A stretch of 64,000 bases of DNA, from assembly GCF_017591425.1 (NCBI RefSeq), contig NW_024467121.1:23820707-23884706 (forward strand), given 5' to 3'. Position 1 is the stretch's first letter. Each line of letters opens with the position of its first letter. The notes beneath the pieces are model-generated. The model did not search any database. It was not told where the DNA came from and worked only from the letters and a program-made list of their open reading frames with translations. This stretch comes from Ochotona curzoniae. Taxonomy: Eukaryota; Chordata; Mammalia; Lagomorpha; Ochotonidae. Made by a program: the position numbers and the translations under genes. This document shows positions 34,510 to 47,438 of this stretch, piece after piece.

Positions 34510-34802
34510 AAGTTTTTTCAATTTTTATTAATAAGTCAGATTTGCAGAAAGATCCTCTGTCAGTTGATTCACTCCCCAAGTGACTGCAATGGCCGCTATG
34601 CCAATCCGAAGCCAGGAGCCAGGAGCTTCTTCTGGGTCTTCCACGTGGGTGCAGGGTCTCAAGGCTTTGAGCCGTCCTCGACAGGCCACAGGCATGGAGT
34701 TGGATGGGAAGCAGGGCTACCGGGATTCGAACCAGTGCCCATGTGGGATCCCAAGTGTGTACAAGATGAGGACTTTAGCCACTAGGCTGTTGCAATGAGC
34801 CC
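34510..34802 (-). mobile_element. SINE, young CSINE (reverse)
   Basis: GCCAATCCGAAGCCAGGAGCC-type core, GGGATTCGAACCAGTGCCCA in the reverse B box, and head end CACTAGGCTGTTGCAATGAG. Confidence 0.9.
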
Positions 34803-35465
34803 CATATTTTGCTTTGAAGAAACATTTCTGTTTTGTCTCTTTTTTTTCTAGTGCTTTAGTTTGTAGTATTTAGGCTACATTAATTTCCTTTTCATATATT
34901 TTCTTATTCTCTCAAGTAATGTATAATGTTCACCTCTATTTATTTGAGGTTTTAAAATTGTCCTTTGAAAATGTGGTAGAAAAATCATATGCCCTATTAG
35001 GGTTTTCTCACATGTGAAAATTTTGATTTTCTACTCTTTGGTCAGGAAGTATATATTCTAAGCCATGCAAATAAATGCTGAAAACGGTTTAACAGCTGGA
35101 AAAATAGTGACAACATCTGCATTAGGGAATTACATAAATAGGATACTTCAATGATGTTTATAAATTCACTGAAACTTAGTTAAGCTGAGATGCGAGTAAG
35201 TCTTGTCTTAGTTTTACAGAGAATTATTCACTTTTTTGTTTTTTGGAGAGATCGATTTCCTGTATGTGTTGATAATTTTTAGTAGATAGAATTTCTACGT
35301 AAATTTAGAGTTTTATGTTTTACACGACTTTGCTTGAATATACAGGCATATTTCTAATTGTATAAAATTTCACGTGGCTGTTATACTTTACTTCTATTTC
35401 AAGTTGCCAGAATATACCATTTCATAGAAGAAATGCTTATAACTATTTTTGTTTTGAGACATAAG
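34803..35465. other. CEP170 intron 1, no recognised feature
   Basis: AT-rich, nothing recognised. Confidence 0.35.
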
Positions 35466-35476
35466 TAAAAGATGAG

Positions 35477-35802
35477 TAGGGCCCAGTGCAGTAGCCTAGC
35501 AGCTAAAGTCCTCACCTTGCACAAACCAGGATTCCATATGGGTGCCAGTTCTAATCCCAGCAGTGCTGTTTGCCATCCAGTTCCCTGCTTGCAGCCTAGG
35601 AAAGCAGTGAAGGGCAGCCCAAAGCCTTGGGATGCTGCATCCATGTGGGAGACCCAGAAAAGGCTCTGGGATTCTGGCTTCAAATTGGCACAAGTGCCAG
35701 CCATTACAACCACTTGGGGAGTGAATCAGAGAATGGAATATCTTCCTCTCTGTCTCTCTTCCTCTCTGCACACCTGATTTTCCAATTAAAAAATGAAAAG
35801 AA
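35477..35802 (+). mobile_element. SINE, young CSINE with TSDs
   Basis: GGGCCCAGTGCAGTAGCCTA head and a TTCTAATCCC B-box region. Flanks AAAGATGAGTA (35468-35478) and AAAGACGAGTA (35803-35813) are near-identical target duplications. Confidence 0.9.
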
Positions 35803-35817
35803 AAAGACGAGTAAATG

Positions 35818-35945
35818 ATGTCATTCTTACTTTATGGAAGAGGAAACATAAGATAAATAGCTTACACAAAGTTGTGCACATTGAAGGGTAGTAGAACCAG
35901 GATTAAAACTTTGTCTGTCACTTTGTAAGGCTTATGTTCCTGCTG
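35818..35945 (-). mobile_element. MIR fragment (reverse)
   Basis: GGAAGAGGAAACATAAGATAA, GCTTACACAAAGTTGTGCAC and AGAACCAGGATTAAAACTTTG follow the reverse MIR core. Confidence 0.6.
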
Positions 35946-36257
35946 GTGAATTGCATCTGCTGGGACAGTGCTCTCAAAGCCTAAGGCCTCTGGGGGCCAC
36001 AGTTTGAAATTTACATGGGTGGCAAGGCAAGTTTTTTGTTGTATTCACATCTGCACTGATGTACAAAAAAGATGCAGTAAAGTTTCTGGCTTAACAGGAT
36101 TAAGGCAGTGGTACCCAACTGTGCCAGGAGTGATTGTACTTACTATTGCTGTACATTTGCAATTTTTTTTAAAGCTTATTTTACTTAAGAGTGTCCTCAA
36201 TGAAGCTGTAAAAGTTACTCATTTTGTTAAAATTTGGCCCTTTGAATCACATCTTTT

Positions 36258-36504
36258 TTTTTTAAGATTTTATTTGTTTTAATATTTTGGAAAGTCAGAT
36301 CTACAGAGAGAAGGAGAGACAGAAAGATCTTCCATGCGCTGTTCACTCCCCAAGTGGTCACAACGGCCGGAGCTGAGTTGATCCAAAGGAGCTACTTCTG
36401 AATCTCCCACGCAGGTGCAGGGTCCCAATATGAACCAGTGCCCATATGGAATCCTGGTACATGCAAGGCAGTGACTTCAGCTACTAGGCTACCACACTGG
36501 GCCC
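36258..36504 (-). mobile_element. SINE, young CSINE (reverse) with TSDs
   Basis: Flanked by TTGAATCACATCTTTT (36242-36257) and TTGAGTCACATCTTTT (36505-36520). Internal CAACGGCCGGAGCTGAG is kept, but part of the GCTTTGGGCC segment is deleted, which makes it about 80 bp shorter than full copies. Confidence 0.92.
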
Positions 36505-36520
36505 TTGAGTCACATCTTTT

Positions 36521-38017
36521 AAATATTCCATATGAGTAAGTAGAAGTAAGCAAGGACACTTACGCTGTATACCAAAGTTAGGAAACATCATCTGTGCGTT
36601 GTGTGACTTGAAAGCTGTACTAGGGACTTGGTTTCATAAAGCCAAAGTTTTGCTTCAAATGATGACAGTTTGTAGCTATGTACACTTGTGCATTTGGCAG
36701 TGATTCTTGTCACTTCAAAGAACCTGAAATGGCAGGGATTTTTAAAAATCAGTAATAAATTCTCAGCTGTCAATAGGAAATTCGTTTTTTAGAAAACTTG
36801 ATTCTGTTAACATGAGCCTAGCAGCTATCCAATATTTGAAGACTTTTATGATGAAATAATGCTACTGTTAATGAATGTGATGTTTTAATGTAGTTTAATA
36901 AAACACATCAAATTTGAAAGGTCCACATATCTAAGAAAACCAGTATTTTCAAAGCGACAATGCAAGCTGCTACAAAATTCCGTCAATATACAAAATGAGT
37001 TTTCACGTGATGTATTATGAAAGATTCATTGACAAGGATTCAAACTCCATTTTTCAAATCACCTTCCAAAATCTGCTACTTCTTGGAAATCTTGATTAAT
37101 GTGATAGAAAATGATCTACAGTTACTTGAAAAGTATTCAAATACATCTCTTTTTCAGATTATTTATCTCTGTGAGACCATGTTCTATTTATATATTTCAA
37201 GTTAAATATTGTATGGCAGTGAATTGAATGAATATCTGATATGTGGCTCTTCTATCAAGTTAGACATTAAAGATATTTATTGAATGTAAAATAGTTCTTG
37301 CTGTTTACTTTTGGAAAATAATTTTCATAGAAAATTGATTAATTTTGTTATTTTAATTAAATGAGTATTAGCTTCTTAGTTTTCAATTCTATTGTAAATA
37401 TTAATAAACAGATATAACCCATGTAACCAAATGTTTTAAAGATCCCAAGAAGAAAATATTTAGAAATTCATGCTCTAGGAACATATATTAAGAATGTACT
37501 TTTTTAAAAAGAATGTACATTTTAGGAATGTGAAACTGAATTGGGTTTATACTTTGTAAATGAAGAAGCAATTTCTTTAGTTTTTCATAATTAGGTTTCC
37601 TGAGGTATCAGATAGACTTAATTTTGAATTCAGGTCTTATTCAAACCATGTATAAATAAAATATTTGTGTAATAGTGTGTTATTTTCTGATGTTAGTATG
37701 ATAATGTAAATATTTAATTTTTTACTATAGACCATTAAAAGGCATATAAAAGCCTTTCTGCAAATGATAGAAGTTTCCTAATGGATTATGTACTCAATTA
37801 CCTCAGCCTTCTTTATAATTGGGCTCTTATGTTGGTGGCCTTACTTTGCCAATGAGAATTTGATATGTATGTCATTTCCTGGGACTTGAGTAGCTCATTT
37901 AGTCAGATATAATTGTCAATGAATGCAGTTCTGTGCTTAAGCCTTCTTACAGGGTTTGGCAACTAGATACTAGCTAAAAATATCTAAATGTATATTTTTA
38001 ATTTTATTTCCCTGCAG
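36521..38017. other. CEP170 intron 1, end
   Basis: Repeat-free AT-rich run of 1.5 kb before coding exon 2. The acceptor tract is ATTTTATTTCCCTGCAG. Confidence 0.5.
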
Positions 38018-38729
<712 letters not shown>

Positions 38730-38943
38730 AAGATTTAATTATTTATTTGGAAGGCAGTTGCAGAGAAAGGGACACACACAGAGAGAATGAGAGAGAGAGA
38801 GAGAGGGAGGGAGAGAGAGAGAGAGAGATACTATCCATACCTCCCACATGGGTAGCAGCAACCGGATACTTAGAACATCTTCTTAAATAGATGCCAGTGT
38901 TTGCTGATGTCAGCTTAACCCATTGTGCAACAAAACCATCCCC
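38730..38943 (-). mobile_element. SINE, decayed CSINE (reverse) with (GA)n
   Basis: ATTATTTATTTGGAAGGCAG, then a GAGA/GGGA repeat at 38778-38829 expanded from the CT-rich block, then CCCACATGGGTAGCAGCAAC. Confidence 0.75.
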
Positions 38944-39254
38944 ATAAGTGCAACCTTTAAAGAAGACTTAAAGAGATTGTTTTTTGTTTTTATGGAGTTT
39001 AAGCATTTCTACCTGAACAAGAATGATAAGAATGTGAGGATTAGAGATTAAGAAGAGAGTTTGGCTGGGTTTAATACAATATAAAAATGACAAAGTGATT
39101 TTTATGAAAATCTTGAAGGAGGACAGTAGAGTTGGAGAACTTTCACTTTGCAAATTTGTAACTTATAAAAATGCTATTGATATTAGCTTAAGGGTGATAT
39201 TTAGAGTGACGAAATAGAATTGAGACACCATGAACAAACCCAGGCATCTATTCC

Positions 39255-39712
39255 TTATATGGATTGAATTCTACCCCTCCAAGAAACTTCTTAAAGTCCT
39301 GTTCTCCCACATCTGTGAATATGCACTTATTTAGAAATGGATCTTCTGGGATAGGATCAAATAATGATGAAGTTATTAGGAAGGACCCTAATCCAATATG
39401 ATTTGTTTATAATAACAGGAAAGTTGGCCAAGTAAAACCAGAGGTAGAAATTAGTTATCCCAGTGTAAGTCTTGGAGCTATCTGGGGCTCTCATACCCTG
39501 AAATAGGCAAGGAAGAATCTCCCACTACACCCCACCACCCTCCCCCGACCAACACAAATAGATTCTAGAGTGAGTGTAAGTATGTGCCTGCCAACAGCTG
39601 GATATTTTATTTCCACCTCGAAAATTGTGGAGGAGTAAACTTTTGTTGTTTTAAGCTGCTCAGTTTGTATCTTTTTGTTACCAGCCTTAGGAAACTATGC
39701 CATATGACTTCT
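39255..39712 (+). mobile_element. ERVL-MaLR (MLT1-like) solitary LTR
   Basis: TATGGATTGAATTCTACCCC at one end, GACCCTAATCCAATATGATTTG centrally, and TTGTTGTTTTAAGCTGCTCAG with GGAAACTATGCC at the other. These blocks fit the ordered landmarks of an MLT1-type LTR. Ancient, non-coding. Confidence 0.55.
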
Positions 39713-39769
39713 GAAACTAGTGCTAAGCTCATTCACTAGAGGAAAGAAGTCTTTTCAAAATATGATCAT

Positions 39770-40165
39770 GGGACAGCTGAATTTCTGTATGCAAAAATTA
39801 ACTTCAGGTGGATCCTTGATTTAAATATGAGAGCTAATTATCAATAGAAGAATTGATAAAATATATACTTGTAATGAACTATCATTAAGCCATTAAAAAG
39901 AATGAAATTGCGATACTTCATATAACATAAAAGAATATTGAGAACATTATCATAAGATAAATAAGCCAAACCCAAAGTATCAATGCTGCATAGTTCCACT
40001 TAAATGAAATATCTAGCATATACAAATTAGTTCAGACAGTAGATTAATGGTTACTAGATCGGGGAAAGTAGAGAAAAGGTTTGATTATTTAATAATTATA
40101 AGTTTCTGTTTGGTGGTAGAAGTATGCCACTATATTGTACACCTAAAAATGTTTGTTAATAATCA
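39770..40165 (+). mobile_element. Old L1 3' region fragment
   Basis: TTAAGCCATTAAAAAGAATGA, ATAAATAAGCCAAACCCAAAG, GGTTACTAGATCGGGG and ATATTGTACACCTAAAAATG match the typical end of old mammalian L1s. Confidence 0.65.
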
Positions 40166-40279
40166 CCAGTTCAGACTTATATTTCTAGAAAATTTCAGTT
40201 AATGCTGACCTATACTTTGGGCTCCACTCCAGTGATGCTTTTATTTTTTAATACTAACACACTGCTTTCTAAAAATATT

Positions 40280-40323
40280 TATGTATTTACTTATTTACGT
40301 ACTTATTTACTTACTTATTTATT
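40280..40323 (+). repeat. Degenerate (TTAC/TTAT)n microsatellite
   Basis: TTTACTTATTTACGTACTTA and onward, based on a four-base ACTT/ATTT unit. Confidence 0.7.
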
Positions 40324-40519
40324 TCAAAAACCAGCACATCCAAGTGAGGATTCATTCTCTACTCACCCACAACATCTAGGGGCCAAACCTAGTGATCTGG
40401 AAACTCAATCCACATCTCTTTAGAGCTCAGCTATTTGGTCATGAATACTGCATTCCAGGATCTGCAAGACAGGGACCTAGAATTAGATGCTCAAGCTAGG
40501 AAATGAAGCAAGCAATAAG

Positions 40520-40778
40520 AGACAAAGAACATACAGAGAACTCCCATTTCTTGGTTCACTAGCAAAATGACTGTGATGGCTTGGTTGATAGGCCAAGAAA
40601 AAGATGAAAGTTAGAAACTAAGCCCAGGTCTCCCACAGGGCGGCCCAGACTTTACCAATCGAGCCACCACGTGCTTCTTCCCAGGAAGTGAATTAGCAGG
40701 AAGCTGAAATCAGGGGTGGAAATCTGGGCTTGAACTCTAGCCAGAGGCTTTACTGCTAGGCTAAATGCCTACCCTAAC
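40520..40778 (-). mobile_element. SINE, decayed CSINE (reverse)
   Basis: GGTCTCCCACAGGGCGGCCC, GAATTAGCAGGAAGCTGAAA and GCTAGGCTAAATGCCTACCC. The tail end is poorly preserved. Confidence 0.6.
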
Positions 40779-41229
40779 ACTGTTTTAGTACTGCTGTAGA
40801 CCCATTCTAATCTCTGAAAAACAGTCCACAATTAGGTTGGCAGCCTGTTCTTTTGGTAGTTTTAATTGATGATAAAATTATTTTGAAGTTTTCTCAGTTA
40901 CCTTGTCTCAGAGCCAGATTTTTTTTTTCTTTATGTCCTGTTGTAAGCCAGTTTGTTGATTGGTTTGTTAAAATTCATTCTGAGCTTTGTAGTTTCATTA
41001 CATCTGCTGTTTTATTAATTTAGGAAACTTACCCACCTCTGTTCTTCATGAAAAATAAAAGATTTGCTAAGTACCTATGTTATTTTTATTTATTGATTAA
41101 ATCTTTATTGATCATCTCCTAAGGCTATGGTAGGTGCTGGGGAACAGCATATATACAGATCTCTGAATATGTATGTGTGTGTAACAACAAATCTACAGAG
41201 CCCTAAACTTTGAAGGCTTAGAGAAACTG

Positions 41230-41472
41230 ATCATTGCTGTCTGCAGGAAGATGGTCACAAGGGCTGGGGTTAGACCAGACGCAAGCAGAGAGCATGGAAC
41301 CCCAGCAGAATCTCCACATGGGAGGCCAGGGCTCCAGTACTTGAGCCAGCTTCTGTGTTTCAGACAAAACAGCAGTGGACTGGGTTAGAATTTGGTTTAG
41401 CCAGGACTAGAATTGGTGCCAACATTGTAGGTAGCAGCTCAACTTACTTGTGTCACAGTGTTGGCTCCAAGT
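41230..41472 (-). mobile_element. SINE, decayed CSINE (reverse)
   Basis: GAATCTCCACATGGGAGGCC, CAGTACTTGAGCCAGCTTCT and GTGTCACAGTGTTGGCTCC at the head end. Confidence 0.6.
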
Positions 41473-41587
41473 TGAATAATCTTGAAATATGAGTTTCTAA
41501 AGAATAGAATGTGGTTGAGGTTGTATTGTTGAAAGTAGTGTAGCATTCATTGTTTGCTTAAGTAACTAAAACAGTCCCTTGTAATTC

Positions 41588-41886
41588 TTAAAAAATATCT
41601 GTTTATTAAAATGTGGAGTTTCAGAGGGAAGGAGGAGAGTGAGAGAAAAGCAAGACAAGGAAATAGGGAGAGGGAGCAAAAGAGAATGAAGAAATAAGAG
41701 AAGAATGTAAAGAAAAAAAGAAGTGATTGAATCTTCTATCTGCTCGTTCACTCCTCTGATGTCCTCAGTGGCTAGGGAAGGGCGTGAACCTGAACCTGTA
41801 TCCTGGTCTACCACATGGGTGGTAAGCTAGTAGAAGAACTCAAGTTTTTAGGCAGGGAGATAATTGCCCTGCCACATGCTTCCCAT
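41588..41886 (-). mobile_element. SINE, older CSINE copy (reverse)
   Basis: Begins TTAAAAAATATCTGTTTATT, with a long purine-rich CT block in reverse, then CTACCACATGGGTGGTAAGC. Confidence 0.7.
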
Positions 41887-41979
41887 ACTGTGTCACTGAA
41901 TCCTCTACAAAGGTCTGTGAGATAAGTATCTCTGTTGTTATCAGTGGTTAGAGATTAATAACTGACTTCAGCATTTTAA

Positions 41980-42277
41980 TTTTTTGAAAAATAATTTATT
42001 GTTTGAAAGGTAGAGTGACAGAGGGATAGAGAAATCTTCCATTTGCTGTTTCACTCTCCAAGTGTCCACACTGACCATGGCTGGGCCAGGTTGAATCCAG
42101 GAAGCTGGAACTCCACCCAGGTCTCCCACAGGGGTGGCAGGCCCCAAGTACTTGGGCCGTGATCTACTTCCTTACCACGAGCATTAGCGGAAAGCTGGGA
42201 CTTGAACCTGCACTCTGATATGCTGATGTGGTCACATTGCAATTGGCTGTGTAACCCCCTGCAACAACACTGGCCCC
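41980..42277 (-). mobile_element. SINE, older CSINE copy (reverse)
   Basis: TTGTTTGAAAGGTAGAGTGAC, GGTCTCCCACAGGGGTGGCA and CAACAACACTGGCCCC. Confidence 0.85.
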
Positions 42278-42295
42278 TGTGTGGTGTTGTGTTTT

Positions 42296-42602
42296 GTTTT
42301 TAAAGATTTATTTGTTTTACTTGGAAGAGCTGTTGTAGAGAGAAGATCTTCCATCCATTAGTTGTCTCTGTAAATGTCTGCAATGGCCAGAGCTGACCCA
42401 ATTTGAAAACAGAAGCCAGGAGCTTCTTCCAGGTTTCCCATGTGAGTGCCTGGGCCCAAAAACTTAAGCCATCTTCTGCTGCTTTCCAAGGCCGTAAGCA
42501 GGGAGCTAGAGCTGAATAGAGCAGCCAGACTCGAACCAGCACTCATTGGGATGCTGGAACCACAAGTGGGAGATTAGACTGCCAGGCACTGTGCTAGCCC
42601 CT
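42296..42602 (-). mobile_element. SINE, CSINE (reverse), tandem to the previous copy
   Basis: GTTTTTAAAGATTTATTTG, GAGCTTCTTCCAGGTTTCCC, AGACTCGAACCAGCACTCAT and GCACTGTGCTAGCCCC. Head-to-tail with its left neighbour. Confidence 0.87.
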
Positions 42603-43382
42603 CCCTGGAATTCTAACCTTCTCTCATGAATAATCATTCTTTCTTTTTTAAACATCCCATGTATCATCCTCTAGTTCTCCCGAGCCTTCTAAGCCACTGT
42701 GCCACACCCTGCCATGTTTTTTTTTTTAAAACTATTTTATGTTACTGGCTACAAAATGGAGACTGGAATTGGTAAAAGCAGTTAGAAGATTATGATAATG
42801 CAAAAAGATGATAGAGTTTTAAAGAAGAGAGCATTATTTGAAATGAAATTAGAAGTAGGAGAGAAATGAAGCAAGATGTATTTTCTTTCTATATAAAATG
42901 GGTAAAGAAGGGAAAAAAATCCAAGACCCATAGTTTTTAATGTAGAACTAGTGAAAAATATTCAGAAAGTTTTATGAAATGAAATTTATTAAAATTTGAG
43001 AGTGAAGTAATAAGTTTGGGATTCCCAACATTCAAGGTGAATTATCCAACAGAAAAGCTGGAAATAAATGTATGATACTGAGTCAAAGCCAAGAAAGGCA
43101 AAGGTAGAGATTTGACAGTTATGCACATGAAAGAGGTCTTGAAACAAGCTTCCATCCTATTTCAGAACACATGTTCTAAATGAGGATAATTTTATGCAGA
43201 AACATCTCACGCTATGCTCCCTTTTCTCTAGATCCTTGGACACCTCATGTGATTTATGCTATAGTTTTCAATATTAAAGGAAACAAATCCTACAGAATTT
43301 TGCTGGAACATAAAATATTATAATTATAATTCATATGATTTCTGTATTTAGAATTGCATTTAAAAATATTTAATATATGATA
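42603..43382. other. CEP170 intron 2, no recognised feature
   Basis: AT-rich; a T-run at 42717-42727. Nothing recognised. Confidence 0.35.
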
Positions 43383-43685
43383 GCACTGGCACTATGGTGT
43401 GCAGGTTCAGCCATCACCTGTAGTCTTGGCTGCCACATTTCAAATTCAGCTTCCTGTTACTACACCATGAGAAAGCGGTGGAAGATGGCATAAGTGAATG
43501 GGACCATGTGCCCACGTGGGAGACCCAGAAGCAGCTCTAGATGCCAGGCTACTGCCTGGCACACTCTGGCCATTGCAGCTATTTGGGGAGCGAACCAATG
43601 ACTGGAATGTCTTTCCCTCTGTCTCTCCTCTCTCTGTATCCCTGCCTTTCAAATAAGTAAGTAGATAAATGAGTAAAACTTTAAA
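43383..43685 (+). mobile_element. SINE, older CSINE copy
   Basis: GCACTGGCACTATGGTGTGC head, GTGCCCACGTGGGAGACCCAG, GGGGAGCGAACCAATGACTG, tail TTTCAAATAAGTAAGTAG. Confidence 0.82.
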
Positions 43686-43699
43686 ATATATAGCATTAT

Positions 43700-43988
43700 T
43701 TGGGGGCTTGTGCTTTGGTGCTTGTGATATTGACATCCCATATGGGAGTGCCACTTCCAGTCCTGGCTATTGTGTGTATAGTCCAGTTTCCTGCTTATGC
43801 AGCTGGGATGGCAGCAGAAGATGGCCCAAGGGCTCAGGCCGCTAACACCCATTCGGGATATTTGGTTGGACTTTCTGGCTCACAGCTGGAGGTTATCCCA
43901 GACCTGGCTGTTGCAAACATTGGGAGACAATGAGTTTTATGTTTCTCCCTATATGTTTCTATGTTGCTCTGCCTTTCAAAGAAATGAT
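43700..43988 (+). mobile_element. SINE, older CSINE copy
   Basis: GGGGGCTTGTGCTTTGGTGC head, CATCCCATATGGGAGTGCC, tail CTGCCTTTCAAAGAAATG. Lies 480 bp upstream of coding exon 3. Confidence 0.78.
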
Positions 43989-44004
43989 TTGGGGGTAGAG
44001 GGGA

Positions 44005-44186
44005 TTTTGTTATGGTTTATTTGAAAGACAAAATTACCAAATAGAGAGAAGGAGTGCTAGAGAGATCTTCTATCTGCAGGTTTACTTCCCAGATGGCCAC
44101 AATGACTGAGGGTGTGCCGGGCCCCATAGCTTCAAGGTCTCTGACTTGGTTGTCAGAGGCCAAGTTCCTTAGGCCATGACACTTTA
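44005..44186 (-). mobile_element. SINE fragment (reverse)
   Basis: TTTATTTGAAAGACAAAATT, GATCTTCTATCTGCAGG and CAGATGGCCACAATGACTG. The head half is lost. Opposite orientation to the SINE just before it. Confidence 0.7.
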
Positions 44187-44400
44187 AAATTTGGTAGACT
44201 CAAGAAAGTCAGTACATTTAAATTCTGTTAAAAGTGGTACATATGAGTTTACTGGAAGAGGTTATCTTGTTGGTTGGTTTCTTTTGGGTATTGATAGCAA
44301 ATTTCTGTTCGATGGCAACCTAGTTTATGTTCTCTTAATCTACTTTTGATGTGTGATTTTCTTATGTTTATCTTCTGTCCTGTTAATATTAGTTGCTTAG

Positions 44401-44589
<189 letters not shown>

Positions 44590-44837
44590 TAAATATTATG
44601 AGCAGATTGCCGCTTGTATTGTAGTTTCTTTCATTTGCATTTTGCATTAAATACTAACTATACAAGAATGGCATTAATGCTCTGCTACACATATGGAAAC
44701 ACTAAAGGAAGCAAGAAAAAATATAGCACTTGGAGTATTATAAAATAGAATTTGAAACTAACGTGTATTCCAAGAAACTGTATAAGCAAGGTGATTAATT
44801 GTTACTTCTTTGTGATGGTTGAAGAAGACATATTTCT

Positions 44838-45109
44838 TCCAAAAATTTATGAATATGAAAGGCAGACTGACAGAGAATCTTCTGGTTCACTCTCCAAATG
44901 GCTGCAGTGACTGGGTCTGGGCCATACCATGATCAGGAGCCAGAAACCCCAGCCTGGTCTCCTACAAAGTTGCTAGGGGCCCAGATGTTTGGGTTATCTT
45001 CCACTATCTGTTAAAAGTGGGCACTGGATCAAAAGCAGAGCAGCTGGGATTCAGTGATTCTGGTATTACAGGCAATTGCTTAGCTCACTGCTTCATCATG
45101 CCAGTCCCT
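44838..45109 (-). mobile_element. SINE, older CSINE copy (reverse)
   Basis: ATGAATATGAAAGGCAGACTG, CTGGTTCACTCTCCAAATGG, GCTTCATCATGCCAGTCCC. Lies 285 bp downstream of coding exon 3. Confidence 0.8.
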
Positions 45110-45351
45110 AAAGAAGACTTATTTAAGGAAATGAGATGTAAGCTTGACCTTGCTAAATGACTTAGAGTTTGTAATTTGAGATATTTTCTATTTCTGGAGT
45201 GAATGCTTTCTTATTCCTTTGGTCTTTGCTCATGTAGCAGGGTATCAGAGAATACTGAGGTGTTGAATATTCATCTGTTTTCAAATTCTTAACTTTCCTA
45301 TTACTCTGCTTTTATAAGCAAATGTTCCTATGTTGGCTATTGAAATGTTTT

Positions 45352-45673
45352 TTGAAGATTTGCTTATTTTGGAAGAATTACAGAGAGGAAGGGAAGAAGG
45401 GCAGGAAGATTGAACAAGAGAAAATTTGAACCTTGTATCCACTGGATCGCTTCCTGTGATGGCCACTGCTGGGCATGATTGAAGCCAAAAGCCAGAACTT
45501 CACTTGGGTCTCCCTTGTGGGTGGCAGGGACACAAATGTTTGACTGTCTTCCATGGCTTTTCCCAGGCCAGTTGCAGGGAGCTGGATGAGAAGTGGATAG
45601 GGGAGAAAAGCACATGGCAGGCCCGAGTTGCAAGTGGCCACTTCATCTGCTAAATCATATTGCTGGCTCCCTG
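45352..45673 (-). mobile_element. SINE, older CSINE copy (reverse)
   Basis: GAAGATTTGCTTATTTTGG, TCTCCCTTGTGGGTGGCAGG, CATATTGCTGGCTCCC. Confidence 0.78.
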
Positions 45674-45784
45674 CTAACTCCCTATTAAAATTCTTAAAAT
45701 ACAGTTAGCTGAAATTAAATGTATACCAGCTGCATAAAACTGCTACTGTATTTCCAAATATGTATTAAGGAAGCATACTTTTGA

Positions 45785-46076
45785 CCTAGTACTTAATGTG
45801 CCTGCATCACTTTTTGAATACCTGGGTTTGAATCCTGGCTTCGCCTTATGACTCCATCTTTCTGCCAATTAAGGCTCCAGGAGGGTGTGGTGATGATCCG
45901 AGTACTTGAGTTCCTGCCACTGATACGGGAAATGCAGATTGCCTTTTTGTCTCCCAGATCCCAACTTAGATCCCAGCCCACCTCCAAACTGCTGCAGAGG
46001 AAGCATGCGGGGAGCGAACCAGCAGATGGAATGTGTTTCTGTGTCTTATTGCCTCTCAGCTAAATAAATTAAAACT
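45785..46076 (+). mobile_element. SINE, decayed CSINE
   Basis: GGGTTTGAATCCTGGCTTCG in the B-box region, GAGCGAACCAGCAGATGGAA, tail CAGCTAAATAAATTAAAAC. Confidence 0.65.
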
Positions 46077-46197
46077 AAATCTAAATATATATTCAACAGT
46101 AATAAATATGATTGTTTTTATTTAGTTGCAAATTGGCCTGGTGCTGAAAGAGATTTGTATTTATTCTTTGAGATACTTTTTTTGGTAGTCATGTGTA

Positions 46198-46513
46198 TTT
46201 TTTAAAAGATCTATTTTATTTTTATTTGAAAAGAGAAGTTAACAGAGAAAAGGAGAGACAGAAAGAGTGTCCTTTTGCTGGCTCACTGTCCAGATGGCCA
46301 CAATGGCTAGAGCTCAGCCACTACAAAACCAGGAGCCAGGAGCTTCTTCCATGCATCACATGGAGGGGCCCAAGAACTTGTGCCAGCCTCCACTGCTTTC
46401 CCAGGACATAATCAGGGAGGTAAATCTGCAGTAGAGCAGCCAGGATTCGAACCAGCACCCATATGGAATGCTGGCATCGTAAGCAGAATCAGCCTACTAC
46501 ACAATGGCCCCAT
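46198..46513 (-). mobile_element. SINE, CSINE (reverse)
   Basis: TTTTTTAAAAGATCTATTTT, CAGGAGCCAGGAGCTTCTTC, AGGATTCGAACCAGCACCCA, CTACTACACAATGGCCCC. Confidence 0.88.
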
Positions 46514-46515
46514 GT

Positions 46516-46861
46516 ATTTTTTAATTTTTATGATTCATTTTCATTTATTTCAAAGGCCAACTTACAGAGACAGAGAGGAAGTAACAGAGAGGTCCTCTAT
46601 TTGCTGATCTACTCTCCAGTGACTGCAGTGGTCAGGGCTAGACCAGGCTAAAATGAGGAGCCAAGAGCTTATTCTGGATCCCCTACATGAGTGTCTGGGC
46701 TCAGGCAGCAAGCAGTTGGGCCATCCTCTGCTGCTTTCCTATGCTCATTAGCAGGGAGCTAGATTGAAAGCAGAGCAGCCAGGACTTAAACCAGCACTCT
46801 CTGTGGTTTGATGGTGTTGTAGTCAGTAGTTTAACTTCCTATACCACCACATTGGTCCTAG
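46516..46861 (-). mobile_element. SINE, older CSINE copy (reverse), abutting the previous copy
   Basis: TTTATTTCAAAGGCCAACTT, CTGATCTACTCTCCAGTGAC, AGCAGGGAGCTAGATTG, and ACCACCACATTGGTCCTAG at the head end. Same orientation as its neighbour. Confidence 0.82.
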
Positions 46862-47429
46862 TAGTCATGTTTTTCTATTGGTTCTATTCACAGCACATAA
46901 AATTAAATCGATATTATTTGCAGTGAAATCCCTCACATTTCCCATTACCCACTTTTTCACATTGATGTTCCACCACATTTTCTCTCAGGATATTTCCAAA
47001 GCAGCAGTCTTTATAACTGTCTCTTTCTGCAATTTGATTTCTTAGGCTGTATTCAGGCTAGTAGGTTTTCCATCTCCCTTGCTGTTTATAAAACATTCAC
47101 AGACTTTTATAAGCTGATCTCAAATTTTACTTTATCCTGACAAGATCAGAAAGAAGTCACTTGTACATAGAAATATAGCCTGCTAATGCTGCTCAGTTTT
47201 TGAAAAGGTCAAAGTAAAGGAGATGGGCAAAGTAGGTACAGTCGGTTCTAACGTGAGGCATTGAAGTTTGTAACCCAGCTCCTATTTTGCTGAATTTGTT
47301 CTCTTTCACACATCAGTAACCTTCACTTTAAATGCTGTGTTGGGTGCTTTATTAGCTTTGTATGAGGTCCTCAAGAAATTAAAGGAAAATGCTTATTTAA
47401 AAAAAAAAGGATGCATGGATCTTAAATTT
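46862..47429. other. CEP170 intron 3, no recognised feature
   Basis: Nothing recognised. The segment TTTAAAAAAAAAAGG near 47397 is a simple A run. Confidence 0.35.
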
Positions 47430-47438
47430 CTTTTAAGA